Shown one piece after another: positions 63,214 through 64,000 of a stretch of DNA of 64,000 nucleotides. The translations under genes and the position numbers were made by a program. Under the pieces are notes generated by a model that did no database searches, was not told the DNA's origin, and worked only from the letters and a program-made list of their open reading frames with translations. This DNA is from Methylococcaceae bacterium (GTDB lineage: Bacteria; Pseudomonadota; Gammaproteobacteria; Methylococcales; Methylomonadaceae): positions 27,761-91,760 of the forward strand of contig JAUYBL010000030.1 in NCBI GenBank assembly GCA_030693065.1, given 5' to 3'. Each line of letters starts with the position of its first letter. Position 1 is the stretch's first letter.

Positions 63214-63749
63214 CGATAACCATTAGCCGGTTTACCGGTGTGGTATATCGGGCTCATCACCCGATGTGGTCTTATGATCCCTTATCAGGAAACGGTGCCA
63301 AGCAACATGGCGGCCGATTTAATCCACCTGGCTGTGCAGCACTTTATTTATCTCTTGACCCGACCACGGCATGGATGGAAGCGCAGCAGGGTTTTCCTTT
63401 TAAGCCACAACCGATGACCTTAGTCGCTTACGAAATTGATTGCGCGAAAATCGCCGATCTTAATGATGAACAGCTATTGGCGAACTTGGGCAGCTCATCA
63501 CAAGAGCTAGGTTTTGCATGGGAAGACTTGGCGACTCAACGCATAGAACCACCAACATGGCGATTGGCCAAACAATTACAAGCACTAGAGGTTGACGGGA
63601 TAGTGGTGAGTAGTTTTGCATCCGGTTGTACAGCCAAAAACCAAAACCTGGTTTTATGGCAGTGGTCAGATTCAAAACCGAATGCCGTTCGAGTGATCGA
63701 TGACTTTAGCCGACTTCCCAAAACTACTGAATCATGGGGCGGCCAATAA
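63210..63749 (+). CDS. RES-domain toxin
   Basis: A 179-residue protein with the RES fold: VVYRAHHPMWSYDPLSGNGAKQHGGRFNPPGCAALYLSLDPTTAWMEAQ, containing the Arg and Glu positions expected of the family (R in YRAHH, E in WMEAQ), and VDGIVVSSFASG with the conserved serine. RES toxins destroy NAD+. The start is TTG, coupled to the antitoxin stop (TTGA overlap). The pair may have arrived with the accessory region after the tRNA. Confidence 0.9.
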   Translation: MTITISRFTGVVYRAHHPMWSYDPLSGNGAKQHGGRFNPPGCAALYLSLDPTTAWMEAQQGFPFKPQPMTLVAYEIDCAKIADLNDEQLLANLGSSSQELGFAWEDLATQRIEPPTWRLAKQLQALEVDGIVVSSFASGCTAKNQNLVLWQWSDSKPNAVRVIDDFSRLPKTTESWGGQ

Positions 63750-64000
63750 ATGAAGCTGTAGCTAAAATCATGTGATTTATGTGTCTATGGTGCGTATTCC
63801 GTTCGCTAACCCGTCACCGATTCCGCTACAAACCCAGCCAGACTTTGAACGCCTTGGATCGGCCATTATGTGAAGTTTCCTTTTATGCACAGTAATTCGG
63901 CATCCAACGGTTTATTGCTTGTAATCAGTGGTTTTATCAGGACACCTTGTCTGAAAAGCTGGACATAAATTCTGCAGTTGTCTGAAGTGGACATTCCCTT
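63750..64000 (+). other. Right edge of the window, 251 bp
   Basis: No gene can be supported. One short frame (MVRIPFANPSPIPLQTQPDFERLGSAIM) may be a remnant. The last 30 bases carry a GTCTGAAGTGGAC-like sequence that could be the border of another mobile element, but the partner end is outside the window. Confidence 0.3.

Noticed and set aside
1..64000. CRISPR array
   Set aside because: No series of identical short repeats with unique spacers was seen; the only tandem units are two 55-bp copies at 60487 and three 9-bp units at 10146.
59626..64000. Direct repeat of the tRNA-Val 3' end as an attachment site
   Set aside because: I could not find the T-arm and acceptor sequence again in this window.

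Overview
The window looks like a chromosomal piece of a gammaproteobacterial methylotroph, most likely a type I methanotroph (Methylococcales). The case rests on family resemblance read by eye: a complete FhcA-type formylmethanofuran dehydrogenase/formyltransferase subunit, a XrtA/PEP-CTERM-type exopolysaccharide locus, a cNor/NsrR nitric oxide system, and gammaproteobacterial-type ppnN, ssb and uvrB. No database search was possible, so genus-level placement is inference.

Layout. 1-1081: end of ppnN, then ssb. 1122-19243: a 16-gene plus-strand exopolysaccharide locus of the XrtA type (PrsT-like TPR lipoprotein, UDP-sugar epimerase and dehydrogenase, Wza-like exporter, chain-length protein, tyrosine autokinase, beta-barrel protein, ATPase, WecB, deacetylase, FemAB, two glycosyltransferases, amidotransferase), with no exosortase in it. 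19536-22561: a ba3-type cytochrome oxidase operon with a 47-residue subunit and a dihaem cytochrome c. 22751-25994: HD-GYP phosphodiesterase, a flavin-binding-type protein, a divergent globin and a DUF2721 membrane protein. 26175-31155: a nitric oxide module (norC-norB with a small membrane protein, rubredoxin, iron-sulfur flavoreductase, truncated haemoglobin) divergent from nsrR, with NsrR-like operators between them. 31170-34763: EmrB/EmrA efflux pair and a LysR regulator. 34866-43529: a zinc-homeostasis island, all on the minus strand (Zur with a Zur-box-like operator, ZnuD-type receptor, two COG0523 GTPases, a ZIP transporter, a truncated ZIP copy, DUF1826) ending in the FhcA-like zinc hydrolase. 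43565-50573: an unknown gene followed by an Anbu proteasome-like peptidase / N-formylglutamate amidohydrolase / transglutaminase / SHOCT protein / circularly permuted ATP-grasp / alpha-E cluster. 50834-59490: housekeeping and transport genes (tag, a potassium channel, a POT transporter, a lipoprotein hydrolase, gloA, Uma2, an aminotransferase, uvrB). 59549-64000: tRNA-Val(GAC) followed by an accessory area with about 1.1 kb of repeat-rich non-coding DNA, a GNAT toxin remnant cut by a defective IS3-family element, and a RES/Xre toxin-antitoxin pair.

The strongest candidates for something not well described are: (i) the pairing of a COG0523 metallochaperone with a stand-alone FhcA-like enzyme inside a Zur island, which would tie zinc supply to C1 oxidation; (ii) two closely related 17-19 nt insertions that break both transposase genes of one IS; (iii) a split, flavohaemoglobin-like NO dioxygenase operon under NsrR; and (iv) a G9 tract inside the exopolysaccharide chain-length gene that could switch it off and on.
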